Assembly (NCBI RefSeq): GCF_002303985.1 | Contig: NW_019168481.1 | Coordinates: 1,240,001-1,304,000 of the forward strand | DNA: 64,000 bases | Direction of reading: 5' to 3' | From: Durio zibethinus | Lineage: Eukaryota > Streptophyta > Magnoliopsida > Malvales > Malvaceae | Shown: positions 23,766-36,400 of the stretch, piece after piece | Numbering within the stretch: position 1 is the first letter of the stretch | Layout: each line of letters opens with the position of its first letter | Position numbers and translations under genes: made by a program | Notes under the pieces: model-generated | What the model was told of the DNA's origin: nothing | Databases searched by the model: none | What the model saw: only the letters and a program-made list of their open reading frames with translations

Positions 23766-24800
23766 ATATAACCTCTGAAGACCATACTGAAATTTTCCAC
23801 CCTAAAATTGAAATGAAAAATCAATGATTTAAATTCCCTTTCATCTAAAACATTTAGTAACCAAAAAAAAATAGTATTCTATTATCAAATCTTCACTTTT
23901 CTTCCAGGTAATGTAAGATTTCATCAAATTCTCAAGTGTCCCTCTCAAACTGTATAGAAAAAGATAAATCCAGTATTAATCAAAACAGCTAAAAAAACCC
24001 AACGGACCAAATTCCACATTCACCAATCTAACAGCAAAATCCGTATAACAAGATCATAGGACTCATAAGAAACTTAAAACCTCCATTGGGCAACTAACAA
24101 ACTGTTCAAATTTTACTATAGCTCACATGATCAAAATTAAGAAACCTAAAACTCCATTAGGCAGCTAACAAACAGTTCAAATGAGGTGCTTTTGACTATA
24201 GTTCAAATGATCAAAACCACCAAACTTGCAAAGACCTTGCATTTTCTTTCCGTTTCCTACACTTTCTAACCAACCAAACAAAACCCAAAGTTTCAATAAC
24301 ACCCGCCAGAAAACCAAAAAAAAAAAAAAAGCACCTTGATCACATGATCTAAATAACCAAATTCGTAGATAAAACAACATAACAATTCAAAGCAAAGAAA
24401 GAATAAAATTTTAAACATAAATCGATCTGGGTATAAACCAAAATTTAAATATGAAAAAGAAAAGAAAGAAAAAGGTAACTGACCTTCTAGGAATCTAAGC
24501 TTTCTGGGTATTTCTTTATTCTTGAGTACTTCAAAAATTCTCGGGAAAATGATGGGAAAAAATCTGGGTTTTAGTAAGAAAGTAATGCTACCAGTAAAAA
24601 AAGAAAAAAATTGGATTTTTCACTTACATTCCAAAACATAAAAGAAAGCTTTTTTTTTTCATTTTTTCTTTATGTTAAAATTTTGGTTTCTCTCTGTCTA
24701 CAGTTCTAGGGAGTGAGGATGAGAAAAGATCCGAAATTAACATACAAAGAAGCAAACTTCGTTGAGTTTTATAGTACGTGATGTTATTTATTTATATATA
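23766..24800 (-). pseudogene. Orphan DRB leader/promoter copy without coding exons
   Basis: Nearly base-for-base copy of 21005-22040, including the leader-exon donor context ('aaggtaactgaccttctaggaatctaagctttctgggtatttc', 24475-24520). No dsRNA-binding-motif exon follows on its downstream (leftward) side; copy A's other gene lies there instead. If the promoter is active it would drive a transcript into the intergenic sequence and toward the gene at 22632-23495. Confidence 0.65.
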
Positions 24801-24813
24801 TATATATATATAT

Positions 24814-26871
24814 TGTAATACTCAGCCCAAATAATAATTGGGTTAAACTAATAATAAAGTTTATCAATTTATTAAAATATTATTTAATAAAAAAAAAGGT
24901 TAAGTATTAGATGAAAGAAAATCTAATTATAGTAAAACAAAAAAGGAAATAAAGTTTTTTCTTCTCATCTTCCTTAGGATTAGAGAATATGAAAAATTAA
25001 GTTAGAGATTCACAATCAAAGGCTACAATCAAATTAATCCCTTAAAGGTGAGTACATATCCTCTTTTTATTTGAAAGAAATATTAAGTTGATTACTATTA
25101 TTTGAAATTGAAATTTTGAGAAAAAAATCAAGAAAAATCATGAAATCCTTCATTAATCTTGATGATCTATTTAGGTAAATTACTGGGCTTTGTTTATTTC
25201 ATGTTCTTAAGATTTATTGATGATTATTAAATAGAGTTTGAATGCTGAAAGTAAGGATTTGAGTTTTTAAAGATTAAAAAATAAATTTTATTTTTGGATG
25301 AGATATTGTGATCTGTAATAATGAATTAAAATAGAATTTCGCATTAATGGATAGATTATTGCTATGATTATTATATATCATTGGAAAGTATGTTGAATCT
25401 ACTTTTTAATGAAACAAGCGGAATTGAATTTGGAGTTTCTTGTGAATAATTATATAATTTTTATTAGAAGGTATACAGTCTGTTTGGCAGCAGTATATGA
25501 CGAGGATTTCAAAAATTGTTATAATTAATCTACAAGAAATTACGAGGTGTGCCATATATGATTCTTATCAAGTCTAGTTTCTAACGCATTAAAGAGATCA
25601 TAATTCCGATTTAGATATATTGAGATATGACTGTTTTAATGAAAAGAGGTCAGGCTGTCAGTATTAATTAGTTAAGTTAACCCTTGTGTAACTTAGTTGA
25701 TTTTTGTATAAATGGTCTCAAAAATGGTTGATTAAATTATGATATGTTGAAATGATCTTGGATAGGCCATTAATTATTTTGGAGAAAAACTAAATGGTGG
25801 AATCGAATGGAAGTAAGTAGAATCTCACACACTTTGCTTGTTTTCGAAACTATGTATATATGTATGTTTCTAATTGAATGAATATTTTATTTCATTATTT
25901 TCAATGTATGAAAATAGGATCAAGCATATGATTATTTTGTGTTTCTTTATATAAACGGTGAATCATGCTTATGAATGAAATGAGAAAATGGTTTATGTTT
26001 AAAGAATAATTTTATGATAGCTACGTTTTTACATCCCTGAGAAATGGGATCATCAATATCAGAACTAGTTCTACGACCCTGACTAACAGGTAATAGTAGT
26101 TAGCAAAGACATGATCATACGACCCTGGCAAACGGGTAATAGTAGTTAGCGTATGCACTGGCTAATGGGTTATAATAGTTAGCAATGATCATGAGAATGA
26201 AATTGTCGATACGGCCAATATCACAGGTTATAGCAGTGACCGTAGCTAACGATAAACCATTGATAATGATGATTTTATGATTATGATGATTTGCGATGAT
26301 TTTTAATGATTGATCCATGATTTGGTTTGATTATGATATTTGAATGATAGCATATTTTATAATGATTTATGAAGTGACATATTTTGACATTGATTTATGA
26401 ATTTATGAAATATTTGACAAAAAGATGATCTTGAAATATTTTGATATTATGATTTGATGAATGTTTTGAATGATTTATATGATGTATAAGAAAAGATACT
26501 TGATCTAGTAAGGTGTGTGAGTCTATACTTACTAAGCTGTGGTTTGTTCATTCTCTTTTTACTTTTTCTTTATAGATGACTAAGTGATAAGTTTGGTTAG
26601 TCTTGTGTGATGCTAGAAGATGAAATAGGAAAGATTACTTAGTCGTTGAAGAATATGTTGACCAATGAAATCTTAAGAGATAGTTTTGTATTTTATATGA
26701 TTTGTATTTACACATATAAAGATGTATCATCAGTTGCATTAAAGATATGAATTTTACTTAGATTGTTTTATTGAAGAATTTTAGAATGTTTAAAAACGAA
26801 GGTTTCGTATTACTTTGAGATTTTCTTCAAAGTAATATGACCGTGCTATGTCTTGATCTCGAGGTGTGATA
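24814..26871. mobile_element. Solo LTR, probably Ty3/gypsy
   Basis: About 2.06 kb present only in copy B of the duplication. It starts TGTAATACTC and ends CTCGAGGTGTGATA, consistent with a decayed TGTAATACYC...GRGGTGTTACA LTR pair of ends. There is no reverse transcriptase or other coding frame and no second LTR, so it is a solo LTR. An internal array at 26070-26250 repeats 'acgaccctgrcwaacrggtaatagtagttagc' three to four times with decay. It sits in a (TA)n tract, so the target-site duplication cannot be read. Confidence 0.68.
26070..26250 (+). repeat. Degenerate tandem repeat array inside the LTR
   Basis: Units of about 50-60 bp sharing 'acgaccctg..taac.ggtaatagtagttagc' at 26071, 26120, 26157 and 26210, with increasing divergence. 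Such arrays are common in long plant gypsy LTRs. Confidence 0.6.
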
Positions 26872-27418
26872 TATATAATATAATTTTTTTCTACTTGAAA
26901 ATTGAAATTAAAATTAACATAGTATTTTTATTTTTTAAAATACTAACTTTTGATTTGAAAAAGAAAATCTCAATTTACCTGCTTTTAACACTTGTAATTT
27001 TTTAATAATTTTTTTAGACTTTAATTTTTATTATTTTTATTTTATACTAATTTATTAATTATCATATTTAAAATTTCAAATTTAAATCAAGTAAAATTAA
27101 TATATACCTTTCAATATGTACTACAATCAAACCAAAACCTCATCTCTGATCTCTTAAGATGCATGAAAAGAAAAGAAATTACAAGAAGTATTCATAGCTA
27201 AAAAATATCTATAAGGAAAGCTTATTGTAGTACATAACAGGGCATCCCTTGACACAACTTCATTATAATGACATCAAACAACTATATAAAATTGCTAAAA
27301 AGCAGGTATGAAACAGAGACACAGGTGGATTAACCATAGTTGATTGATCCCATAGGAAACACTTATATCAGTGCTTAAGCCTAGTTTAATAATAATAATA
27401 ATCTCCAATAGTTTCTTT

Positions 27419-27976
27419 TCACACTCTTGTGCCAGGATACTTCCGAAAGCAGTAACTACGTTGCACCAGACAACTCTCTCTTGTGACGGGGCCACCTCCT
27501 AGGGTATAACCACCTCCACCTACTGGGGTATAACCACCTCCACCACCTCCACCTCCACCTCCTAGGGTATAAACACCCGGATTCTGCCCTTCCTTGCTCG
27601 ACTTACTTTGATTACCAGATCCAGTATTAGCATGATATGAATGAGGATTAGGTGTCTGAATCGAATTTGTAGCAACCATAGGACTTGAAGGCCCATACTG
27701 TTTATCTTCTTGAAAGCGAACCTGATTGGAAGAACTATTCCACTTACCCTGATCACCATCACCATAGTCAATCAGAGCATCAACTTTTGCAGGAGTGCTT
27801 TGTTTGTATCCAGGGACAAAATTAGGTACCTCAGCGATCTCGGTTTTTGTAACATGTAATTGCTGGGTCCCAACATCCGAGGTGTAGCTTGTTTTGCTCC
27901 ATTCCTCTTTTCCCGGAGGTACAGTACTATTGTCGGTTGTGTAGCCCCCCGAATATGTATAACCATGCCCAGACAT
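27419..27976 (-). CDS. Unrecognised plant protein, copy B, internally remodelled
   Basis: Open frame of 185 residues, matching copy A from MSGHGYTY through KSSKEGQNP (about 135 residues). It then diverges: the YTL segment has expanded into a glycine run with GYTPVGG and GYTLGGG units. The middle and both TIDS(K/R)EA motifs of copy A are lost. The last residues (RKYPGTRV) again resemble copy A's RKYRGTTV. The frame is open despite the changes. The leader that precedes MSGHGYTY in copy A carries a deletion here, which supports MSGHGYTY as the real start. It may be expressed or may be a decaying duplicate. Confidence 0.55.
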   Translation of the reverse strand: MSGHGYTYSGGYTTDNSTVPPGKEEWSKTSYTSDVGTQQLHVTKTEIAEVPNFVPGYKQSTPAKVDALIDYGDGDQGKWNSSSNQVRFQEDKQYGPSSPMVATNSIQTPNPHSYHANTGSGNQSKSSKEGQNPGVYTLGGGGGGGGGGYTPVGGGGYTLGGGPVTRESCLVQRSYCFRKYPGTRV

Positions 27977-28290
27977 TTCCGAACTCTTTAAGGTTGGAAA
28001 TTTTCCCTACTTATCAATGATGTCTGAAGCTCTCCTTATATAGAAAAATTTTGTTCTCTTTAGCTTAAAACTGAATGACGAAAGATTCAACATCTTTTGT
28101 GTGGGACTCATGTTCTTTTCATTTTTTTTTTTTGGATAATGACTTCCATTTGCTGCTTGAAATATGCAATCCGATGACGATTCCGATGAGATATGGTCCT
28201 TCACTCGGTAGAATATAAGGTCCAACATTTTATGAGAATAAAAGAAAAAAGGAGAGAATCACTTTAACTTGATGTGAATGTTCAATCCTC

Positions 28291-30443
28291 TCTTATCAAG
28301 CAAAGAACAGTAGCATTAATCCAACAAGGATCAATCCATAAACAGAATGAACATGCCATGTTACAGTCCCACAAAATTCTTGTAAAATTTAATTGCAGGA
28401 CAAGAATGTAAGAACTGTTCTTTTAATTAGGCATCACTTTTTCCAAAACCTGATTAGAATCCTTCTACAAGACTTAGAGAAAAATGTATATTTTCCAGGA
28501 AAACCACAAATCAATTACTTGAGGGACAGGTTTTGAAAAAGATTCATGGCTTTAAGATGGAGAATCTATTTATCCTCAGGTTTTCGAGTTAGAACCGTGA
28601 CTAACAATTTACGAACTTTTAATTTTTATTATGGCAAATAACTTTTATGCCGATAACTTACGAAAACAAGCTGTCGTCAGATTATCATCAGTGTCCCAAA
28701 ACTGGAATCAATAGCCAAGTTGGCTTTTCTTCATCCTTATCCTCCAAGAAAATCCAAAAGCATTATATTCTACTTTCATTTCCCTTCACATCTTTATGTT
28801 CTTTCTTCAATCAACCTTTAAAATGGGAATTTGAAGAAAACTTGTTTCTTTCGTAGAATAATGGCAGAAAAAGAATACAATTAATATATTATATAGAGAA
28901 AGTAGGGATTTGAAGAACAATTTATACAAAACTACCACCATAAAAAGCTAAATACAGAGTAAAAGAGGAGAAAAGAAAGTGCTGTGACTCCAAATAAACA
29001 AATAACTTAGATATATTAAATGGTTTTTTCTTTAAAGGCTAGAATACGGACAGGTGAACTTAATGAATGCCAAAGCTAAAACAGGTGCAGGGTATGGCTG
29101 CGGCTCTTGTAGATTCAAAAGAAATAAACAACAGGAAAGTAGAGACCAACCCATCTTACTACATAGCTGGGAAAAAGGATTTCAACTTTTCATTTTACAA
29201 CAAAGTAAGAAATCACTTAAAAAAGCAAACTAACTCCTTAAATAAACAAAAATAGTGCATGACAAATTGTGTGTGTGTGTGTGTGTGTGTTTTTTTTTTT
29301 TAAATTTCATTACAAATAAACAAATAAAAGAATCTAGCATAAATTGTTGCAAAGAAAAATATCAGCCGCATGAAATCCTCTCCCCAGAGTGTCTGCTCAG
29401 TGATATGCATGAAATTCAATTCAAAATCTAACCGGCTATTGTAACTAACCTAGCGCAGCATTAAGATTTCATTTCCTACCTCAGAAATCTACTGAATCAT
29501 ACACAAGAAAGCATTGAGAGAAATGTTCTATAAATATACGACTGATTAAACACAAATTGATTGTCTTATTTCCAGGAATAAAAAATAAAGAAAAAATCAA
29601 CTTCATACAACAGTTTCTTTGACTAGGTATTGTACCTCCCACAATACACATCTACAGAGCTTTCGACATCTTATTTCTAATGATTTGTCCCAAAAAGTAC
29701 CACTTTTCTTTCAGCTAATTGTCCCCAGGAGTATCTAACTCTTCTGCTGCTTGCACTTCCACCCCATAGTTTTTTTTCTGATGTATGGCAAAAGCATGCA
29801 CCTCTTGACTAGACAAAAGACCAAAAATTTATGACAGCACCTGGCCAACTATGAAAACATTAACCACGATCCTCTTGAAAAAAGTCTGGAGAATGTCCCC
29901 AGATCGAAAACCAATGCCTGTCCAAATATACAAGGATCCCAGATACTTCTGATCATGATAGGCAACCTCAGAAGAACAAAATAATTCCCAACACTTTACA
30001 AAAGCATGAGATTTCCATCCCAATATACTGAGACCAACCTGCAGCCCAATAGGTAAGATAGGATACAGTTAAAAGACTAATTGAGCTGATTGCTTGCTAC
30101 ATATATCCAATGGCCGGACATGCTCAAAGAAAAACTATTTGTTGTTTATTCACTGATCAAAATGAAGCAAACACGATTCCATGTTAAATTGACAAAATTA
30201 TGGCTGAAGAACTAAATTACCAGCATGCTTCCTCTCTCAACAACTAACCACCCTCCCCCCCTCCCCCCTTTTTATTTCAAAAAACAAAAACCAAATCCAA
30301 GTGAATACAGGCTTCCTGCGTTTATCATGACAAATATTCTCCGAAGAAGTTACCATCACATGTGTTATTCTGTTAAAACTAATACAGGTAACTTAACAAA
30401 CATGAATAAGTTGCCACTCACCTGCTCCCAGAAGTCACTAAAA
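28291..30443. other. Intergenic plus WDR48 3' region
   Basis: No clear gene. A (GT)n tract lies at 29269-29290. On the minus strand at 29822-29712 a short frame (QEVHAFAIHQKKNYGVEVQ... ending LDTPGDN, TAG) follows a possible acceptor TTGTCTAG; it could be an alternative terminal exon or 3' UTR of the WD40 gene. The open frame at 29829-30023 is not supported. Confidence 0.4.
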
Positions 30444-33400
30444 TCACCTGCCTTGGGTCACTCTATAATTTAGTACCAAGTCCTCAGGTTTCTTCCATAC
30501 GTAAGCCCGCACGGTAGCTAAGCTCATGTCTGGAGATAATAACTGGAACATGTAGTAGCAATTCAAATAAGTGACCAGCATAATATGATTGAACTTGAAC
30601 TAAACAAGTTGGTCTAAAATTATTTTACTATGTCGATTTCAAACACCATATAGTAAAATCTAATATTGGTGCCAGAAAATGAGGAAAAAACACAACTTTG
30701 ACAAAGAGATATTAGGCTCCTAGCCAATGGCATTATAACATCCAACATGCAATTGACTTGCCTGATTATTGCATAAAATTTCAATAGAAGGCCGACGCTT
30801 TTGCCAAGGCTTCAATCCAGACCGAAAAGATCCATCTCCAACTGTTGAATGCTGCAATTGTCCTCCAAGTCCAGGAGCAAATGTCCCATCGGTATTTACA
30901 CTATCAGTTGCTTTATCAAGCACCATCTTTTCTATGACATAATTAACAACCTACATAACCACAACAGAATGAATGTACATTACATTACCAGAAAACCCAT
31001 TAAAAATTGATATACAAATACAATCTAGAACCAGCTGTTCTGCATTAATATCAATTTAATGTCTTGAAAAATACTACATACATCACCTTCCAGTGCACCA
31101 TTTATCAGTATCTCATATCCAAAATTAGAAAACCAGAGAAGAAAAGAAAATCTAACAAACCAAAAGGCATCTCCCTCTAACATTCAAGTAACTAAGCACT
31201 CAACAAAGCTAATTCAGAAGATTATTTATCCTAATATGTTCCTATCTTGTTTTGTTTAGAAGTGAGCACTCATCAGTTTAAACCGGAAAAAAAAATAAAA
31301 AAACTCAATTAAAATAAATCAACCTGAATTTTTGGTTTAGTAGGTTAATCATTTGATCTTCTGTCGGTTTACAGTGTTAAGTTATTAGACCGTAACCGGT
31401 TTAGAAAACCAAAATTAAATATTTAAATGTTTAAAATAAATAAAATATTATTAATATCTTTTTACCAGGTGAAAACCTAAGAAAATACTACTCTCATCTC
31501 ATTTACCTCGCACCCTTTTTGCCTGCCGCTCCACCTATCTCCTCCTCAGTCCTCACACACTCACCAGACGCCACCAGACACCAGTTCCCTTTCACCTCTC
31601 ACAGTTGACAGCCACCAGGCTACCAAGCCTCTCTCACCAGCCCACCAAGCCACCATATCACATCACACCCATTGACAGGCAGTTCTGTTTAACCTTTCCT
31701 TTTGCCCGTCTCCTTTCAAGTTTCAACCGAAACTCAGCAGCCTAGTCACAACTCACAAAAGGACTCCACCAATCAAATTCTTCCTATTACTCATATTCAG
31801 GTTTGTCACTTTCTCACACTTGAGCTTTTCCTCTTTTTAGGAGCCGTTACAGTGACTGAACATTGAAGGGTAAGAGGGTTACTATTGCTGGAACGAAGAA
31901 AGCCCCTTGTTAATGTAATTGCTTCTGTTTTGATGAAGTGATAAATTTAGGCAGTGTTGTTAAGTCCGATGCTGAAAGCTCCTTGTTTTATGATCTTTAA
32001 TCATGTCATTAGGGTAAAAAAAAGCTTGCAAATCGAATAAATTTGAAGATATATAATCTTTACATAAAAAATTAGGCATTCAGAGATAAATCACAATTTA
32101 GGGAATGAAAGATAGGAGATAGTTGAAATTGCAAAACAAATGCTTGATTTTCTTTGGGGAATTTGATTGCATATATGAGATAGGGTTCACTTCTGATCCA
32201 CTTTTGAGAGCAATTGCCATGTTTGTATGGGGAAATAATATTATAACAGAACATGAATTTGAACCATTTGAAACACTTATTTGCTTTCTAAAATACAAAA
32301 AACCGACAATACCCAACCAACTTAAGTCGGTTTGGTTAATTTCAGTTTTCAACCTATTGGTCGGTCGGTTCGGTTTTCGGATTTTTACAACTAAATTAAC
32401 CAAACCCACAAAATGCTCTGCCTTAGTTCTGGCTACAACAAAGTTAAGGTCCTATCAATGTATACGTAACCTAAAATAACATTTTTAGTTACGTAACATT
32501 GCCCTTTTGGCTCTTATGCCATCCATGCTCCAAAATATGAAATAGATTCTAGTGTATTAACCCAGGTGATCTAAATTTGTATATTAACAACATTTGCTAC
32601 TTTCTACAAACACATGCCATGCAAAGGAAATTGCCTTTTACAAGAACTAAGAAAACTAAACAGGCATACCTTATGTATTTTCAATATCCGAGGTGCACTT
32701 AACTTCGCTTGTGTGAGGATCAGAACAGCTGAACCTTCACATGGATGAAGATAGAAGCTGCACCTGAAAAAATGAAAAGTAAACTTTATCAAGAGAGACT
32801 GAGGGAGGAAGGATGAAAGGGCACCGTACTTAACACCAGATAAGTAAAACAAATAATTATCCATGGTTCTGAACGTAGTGCAACAATGTAAAGGAAGTAC
32901 ATTTTTTTTCTAAATAAAGAGAAATGCAGATATCCACGAGAAAAAAATCAAAGAATAAGGACTAAAGGCACAACAAAACCAAAACACAGCAAACTACTGG
33001 ACTTCATGACACTTCTTTAACTTCCTCCCAGTGTAGCAAGCATATTGACAAAGAGGTCAACCAATAAGCAGCTCAATGTATGCAAATTTCCTCGCAAACC
33101 TTAAGATTTAATTAAGCAAAGGAAAGTTTAATGAGGTCATAGAAGTTACTTGGTGTTCTCCCGTGGTGGGAGCCGATTATTCAATACACAATCCAAAACC
33201 CACCAAGGGAAGTCCTTCTCATCCTCAGTTCCATCCAATTCAGTAATTTTCTTTCTCCAAGGACCTCCTTGGGAACCCTCAGTGATAATTGAGGGAGGGG
33301 AAATTGTAGAAAACTCAAAAGGGGGATAGACAATGGAATCATTTTCAGCATTTCCGTCTACCTCAATTCTTGAATGACTTCTTGCAGTCACATCTTTTCC

Positions 33401-36400
33401 TGATAAAACATCTCCATTAACTAAAGCCTGGGAACCAAGTCTTTGCCTTCTTTTGGTCAGCCAATGAACCAACAGACCTTTGAGGGATTCACGAGCTAGA
33501 TTAACCTGCCAAAGACAAGTCAACACCAGATGCAAATAACAATCACAGAGATTTTTCACAGATATCTGTCTTAAGATTGCCACAATCAATGGGAGAAAAA
33601 AGAAGATCGCCATAATCAATGGGAAAATCTAATACCTTATCATCCTCAGGCTTGCCAGTTATGCTCAGATCTGCAGAATACATCTCTACCGAAAAGCATT
33701 GGGGTGTGTCCAAATGAACAGACAAGCTTCCAAGCCGGGTATCCACAGTGAACCATGCAGGAATGCTTACCTGGAATGGTTTTAAACAAAAATCAAAAGT
33801 AAATTACATAAAAAAAGATGCATTATATTCAACTGATATAATTTCAAATAAATAGTTATCGCACCATCTCAAACAACTGCTCCTTTTTCTCGTCAAATGA
33901 AACCTGGACATTGAAGTCAAAGAAATGGATAAATGCATACAACTAAAAACACAACCGAGCATGTACAAGTATGTCTGGGTGCGCCAAACCTGTAAGTGAA
34001 AAAAAGCAAAGTGCAAGCCACTTCTACTCAAGAAAAAAGGAAAGATAGAAAGCAGGAAAAGAATCTAGTTCACCTGTCCATAGTCCTTGATCACAATAGC
34101 CCTGGTTATCTCCCATAGCTTTACTGAACCAGCAGTATCCTGTTAAAGAAGCATTAATATCATTTAAGGAAAAACAATTTCCCAAAACAAAATCTTTGGA
34201 ACGAAAACCCAACAAATAGAAGTACTACCACATTTACCTTTGTCAATACATGCCTTCTGTTATTTAAAATTTCATGCTGAACTATTGCTGGAGTTCCAGG
34301 AATGGTAAAGATAGGATCTTTATAAACAGGAGCCTGTGTATAATTGACAATGTCAGCACATCAATGAATGGAAAGGGATAGAAGATAAATGTTAAAATAA
34401 ATTCCACACACAGCCAAAGTTCAAAGAGATATCCACAACAAAGCATATCATGATAATAAAATGAAAATCTAATATTTGTTCTTTTTTCTCAGGGTTGGGT
34501 GAGCAAGGAACAAATAAAACAGAACCATTAATAATTCAATGAGCAGCATCAGATTTACTAAAATTCAAGTATATAGAGAAAAGAAGTGCTCCCACACTGC
34601 AGAGTATATTTCTTTAGAAATACTAGAAACAAATTAATAAAAAAGAGAAAAGAAGGATTTATGAGACAAAAATTCTCGTGATAAAAAAGGTGATGTGCTG
34701 TAAGCCAAAACACACACACACACAACATACTTACTGGGGTAGACCCTTCTAAGGAAACTCTTGCCCTTGAAAAAGACAAGTTTCCAGCCAAGAACGAACC
34801 ACCTCTTTGAAAGACCTTCTGAGGATTTTTTCCTTCAGCAGGCCAACTATGAACTGAAGAATCAGTCGTTGCAACCCATATGCTATCATCATGCAATGCC
34901 AACTGCAAAATTGGGTGTTCCTTTGTGCAAAGCAAAAGACTCTCTCTTGTTGTCAAGTCTGTCAAATATAACTGATGTATGTACAAAAGTAAGCACAAGT
35001 TGAGAGTTAAAGCAAAATATTTAGAACTAACAGACAAGGATGTCAACTATTGGTTAGCTTACATACTTAGAAAATTTAAGAGTATGGCCCTTATTTGATG
35101 TCAGAATTGTTCAGAAACTTATTTAAGCTAGAATAGACATTATCAAGTCTTAACATTAAGTTTCATTGAGTTAAAGTTGCAGGGTTTTATTTCATTTTCT
35201 GTTTGCTTCATTTTAAAATTCAAACATTTCTGGTAGTTTCAAAAAATTTACAGGAAATTGAAGAATTTGGAGCTATGAATCATATTTACTTGAGTTTGTC
35301 TTATGTTATTAGGTTTTTATTCATTGTTTAGGAGTTGTAATTGTATGAAGTCAATTTTGCAAGTTTCCTATTTGGATTCCATGTCCTTGTATGAACATTA
35401 TTACTAGAACTCCATAAACTGAGGATGATCTACTTCAATTACTAGACAAAAACTTTAGAAGAAATTCAGCAACTTTTTTGCCAACCCTTGCCCTAGGGAA
35501 AAGTTCAAGGAATTCTACGTGTGAAGCCTAGATCACTTATTCATCTTCCTTACTCTAATATCTGGCATAGGTTTCAATCTCAAACCAACCTTGAATCCTT
35601 GCAACAAACCCCCGCCCCATACACATAAATTCATTATTAAATTAAACATCAAATAAAGGCCATTAAAAAGTATGAAATGAACATGTACTTACAGAAAGAT
35701 CTCTACCACCACTATAAACATGACTAAAGGTTGGGGTGCTCGCAAGTGCCCAAACAGAATCTGTATGCACGGCATATGAATGCACACAACGTTGCTGACC
35801 AAGGTCCCATAGCCTACAAATTAAAATTACAACCACTTAAAAAGCAAGGTCTTAGATTCCTTATGGTTTGAAAATGGCATGTGATTATACAAAAATGAAA
35901 CCAATGCACAAATAATGTACCTGATCATAGAATCAGAGGACCCTGATAAACAATATCTGAAAGAATACAAAGTGTCTGTCAAACACTTCAATAATAAAAT
36001 CAATACACCACGGAAAAGCATAAAATCAAATAACAGAATTCAATAGCAGTCAATCAAGGAAGAAACCATCGGACGACAGTAGACTCCCTGATATGTTCAA
36101 AGAAAAAGTATTCATCCCAATTTCACTTGAAAACAATGTTGCAGTTATAAAACAAATGTGGACATGCACTTCTACATAAAGCCATATCAAGGTTTAGTCT
36201 CAACACTTCAACCACTCCTTTTGTTCTCAAAATATTTAGCATCATAGGACCATTGGTAACATATCAAAATTCTCTTTTCTAAAATTTCCAAAATTTTCAA
36301 ATCAACCAACAAGTTTATCCTACTGCTAAAGAGTTCAGCAGTTACAAGATAAAAGAATCAGATGAAAATTATGTATCTTATAGTGAATACTAAAGCTCCA

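Larger units (their letters stand above)
23766..28290. repeat. Tandem duplication, copy B, interrupted by a solo LTR
   Basis: Repeats copy A in the same order and orientation: the leader region (23766-24813), then an insertion (24814-26871), then the spacer and gene (26872-27976) and the upstream flank to about 28270. The junction shows 'gatgtgacctctgaagatataacctctgaagaccatactg', which joins the end of one unit to the start of the next. Confidence 0.88.

Noticed and set aside
32123..32479. 118-codon plus-strand frame in a WDR48 intron
   Set aside because: Lies in the inserted repeat-like block; composition does not look coding.
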